Assembly: GCA_017617445.1 (NCBI GenBank)
Contig: JAFZWE010000015.1
Coordinates: 28,345 to 92,344, forward strand
Source of the DNA: Bacteroidales bacterium
Lineage (GTDB): Bacteria > Bacteroidota > Bacteroidia > Bacteroidales > WCHB1-69
Length of the DNA stretch: 64,000 nucleotides
Reading direction: 5' to 3'
In this document: piece by piece, positions 63,894 through 64,000 of the stretch
Layout: every line of letters starts with the position of its first letter
How positions within the stretch are numbered: the first letter of the stretch is position 1
Translations under genes and position numbers: made by a program
Notes under the pieces: generated by a model
The model's input: the letters and a program-made list of their open reading frames with translations, nothing else
What the model was told of the DNA's origin: nothing
Database searches by the model: none

Positions 63894-64000
63894 GAGAGAT
63901 TTTTTTCATTTCCATTTCTCACATAGTCACGAGAGTATTTTTCATCCCTTTGAATGACGGCGAACATCCGGCTGACCAGTTTGGCCCGTATGACATTCAG
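63878..64000 (-). mobile_element. Possible 3' end of an IS110-type transposase gene (cut by window edge)
   Basis: The minus strand is open from the window edge to a TAA at 63878-63880 and encodes 40 residues, with LNVIRAKLVSRMFAVIQRDE followed by KYSRDYVRNGN. This is reminiscent of the C-terminal end of IS110/IS116-family transposases (KLVxRxFAVIxRxxxY). Only the tail is in view, so neither intactness nor ends of an element can be judged. Confidence 0.45.

Noticed and set aside
1-64000. tRNA, rRNA, riboswitch and CRISPR content
   Set aside because: No cloverleaf-like or conserved T-arm sequences, rRNA blocks or regular repeat-spacer patterns were recognised by reading; a covariance-model scan was not possible here.

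Overview
The window looks like a chromosomal segment of a Bacteroidota bacterium, most likely an uncultured or little-studied Bacteroidales. The evidence is internal: TAnnTTTG-type -7 boxes a short distance upstream of many start codons, AT-rich leaders instead of Shine-Dalgarno sites, type IX secretion (T9SS) C-terminal sorting domains, a TonB-dependent receptor with a carboxypeptidase-like N-terminal domain, DUF4837 and PepSY-like proteins, and a CHU_C-like domain. No rRNA, tRNA or CRISPR array was recognised. MurE carries the DNPR motif, which points to meso-diaminopimelate peptidoglycan.

Layout. 1-4378: the start of an EF-G-like GTPase (minus), a membrane Ser/Thr kinase with a C-terminal FISUMP-type domain, and an M3 oligopeptidase. 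4603-11722: a 2046-residue T9SS-secreted protein of alternating jelly-roll and fibronectin type III modules, then an Omp28/thioredoxin-like lipoprotein. 11822-17525 (minus): an AddB-like nuclease, ftcD and a displaced murG. 17888-26427 (plus): a dcw (division and cell wall) cluster of mraZ, rsmH, ftsL-like, ftsI, murE, mraY, a stand-alone MurD C-terminal-domain protein in the murD slot, and ftsW. The cluster then stops, and a T9SS-type M6 metalloprotease follows 9 bp later instead of murG-murC-ftsQAZ.

28269-33501 (minus): an ECF sigma factor with an anti-sigma-like membrane protein ending in a CHU_C-like domain, a DUF4837 lipoprotein, prmA and a PepSY-like protein. 33646-43035 (plus): mtaB, a CapD/FlaA1-type nucleotide-sugar dehydratase, a TonB-dependent receptor, a lytic transglycosylase and uvrA. 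43074-44937: a thioesterase and a MATE exporter. 44954-45982: a decayed FISUMP-family secreted protein with several lesions.

46259-63123 is the accessory-looking part. On the minus strand is a three-gene operon (propeller/transmembrane/coiled-coil protein, lipoprotein, helical-repeat protein). On the plus strand is a run of small cysteine-rich one-pass membrane proteins (three paralogues), transglutaminase-like proteins (one cytoplasmic, one exported), two related secreted repeat proteins, two DUF805 proteins, a SUMF1-domain protein and two TonB-C proteins with nearly identical 3' ends. The strongest candidates for something undescribed are the MurD-like pseudoenzyme inside dcw, the repeated Cys-TM/transglutaminase cluster, and the sigma/CHU_C pair. 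The window ends in hemolysin III and what may be the 3' end of an IS110-type transposase.
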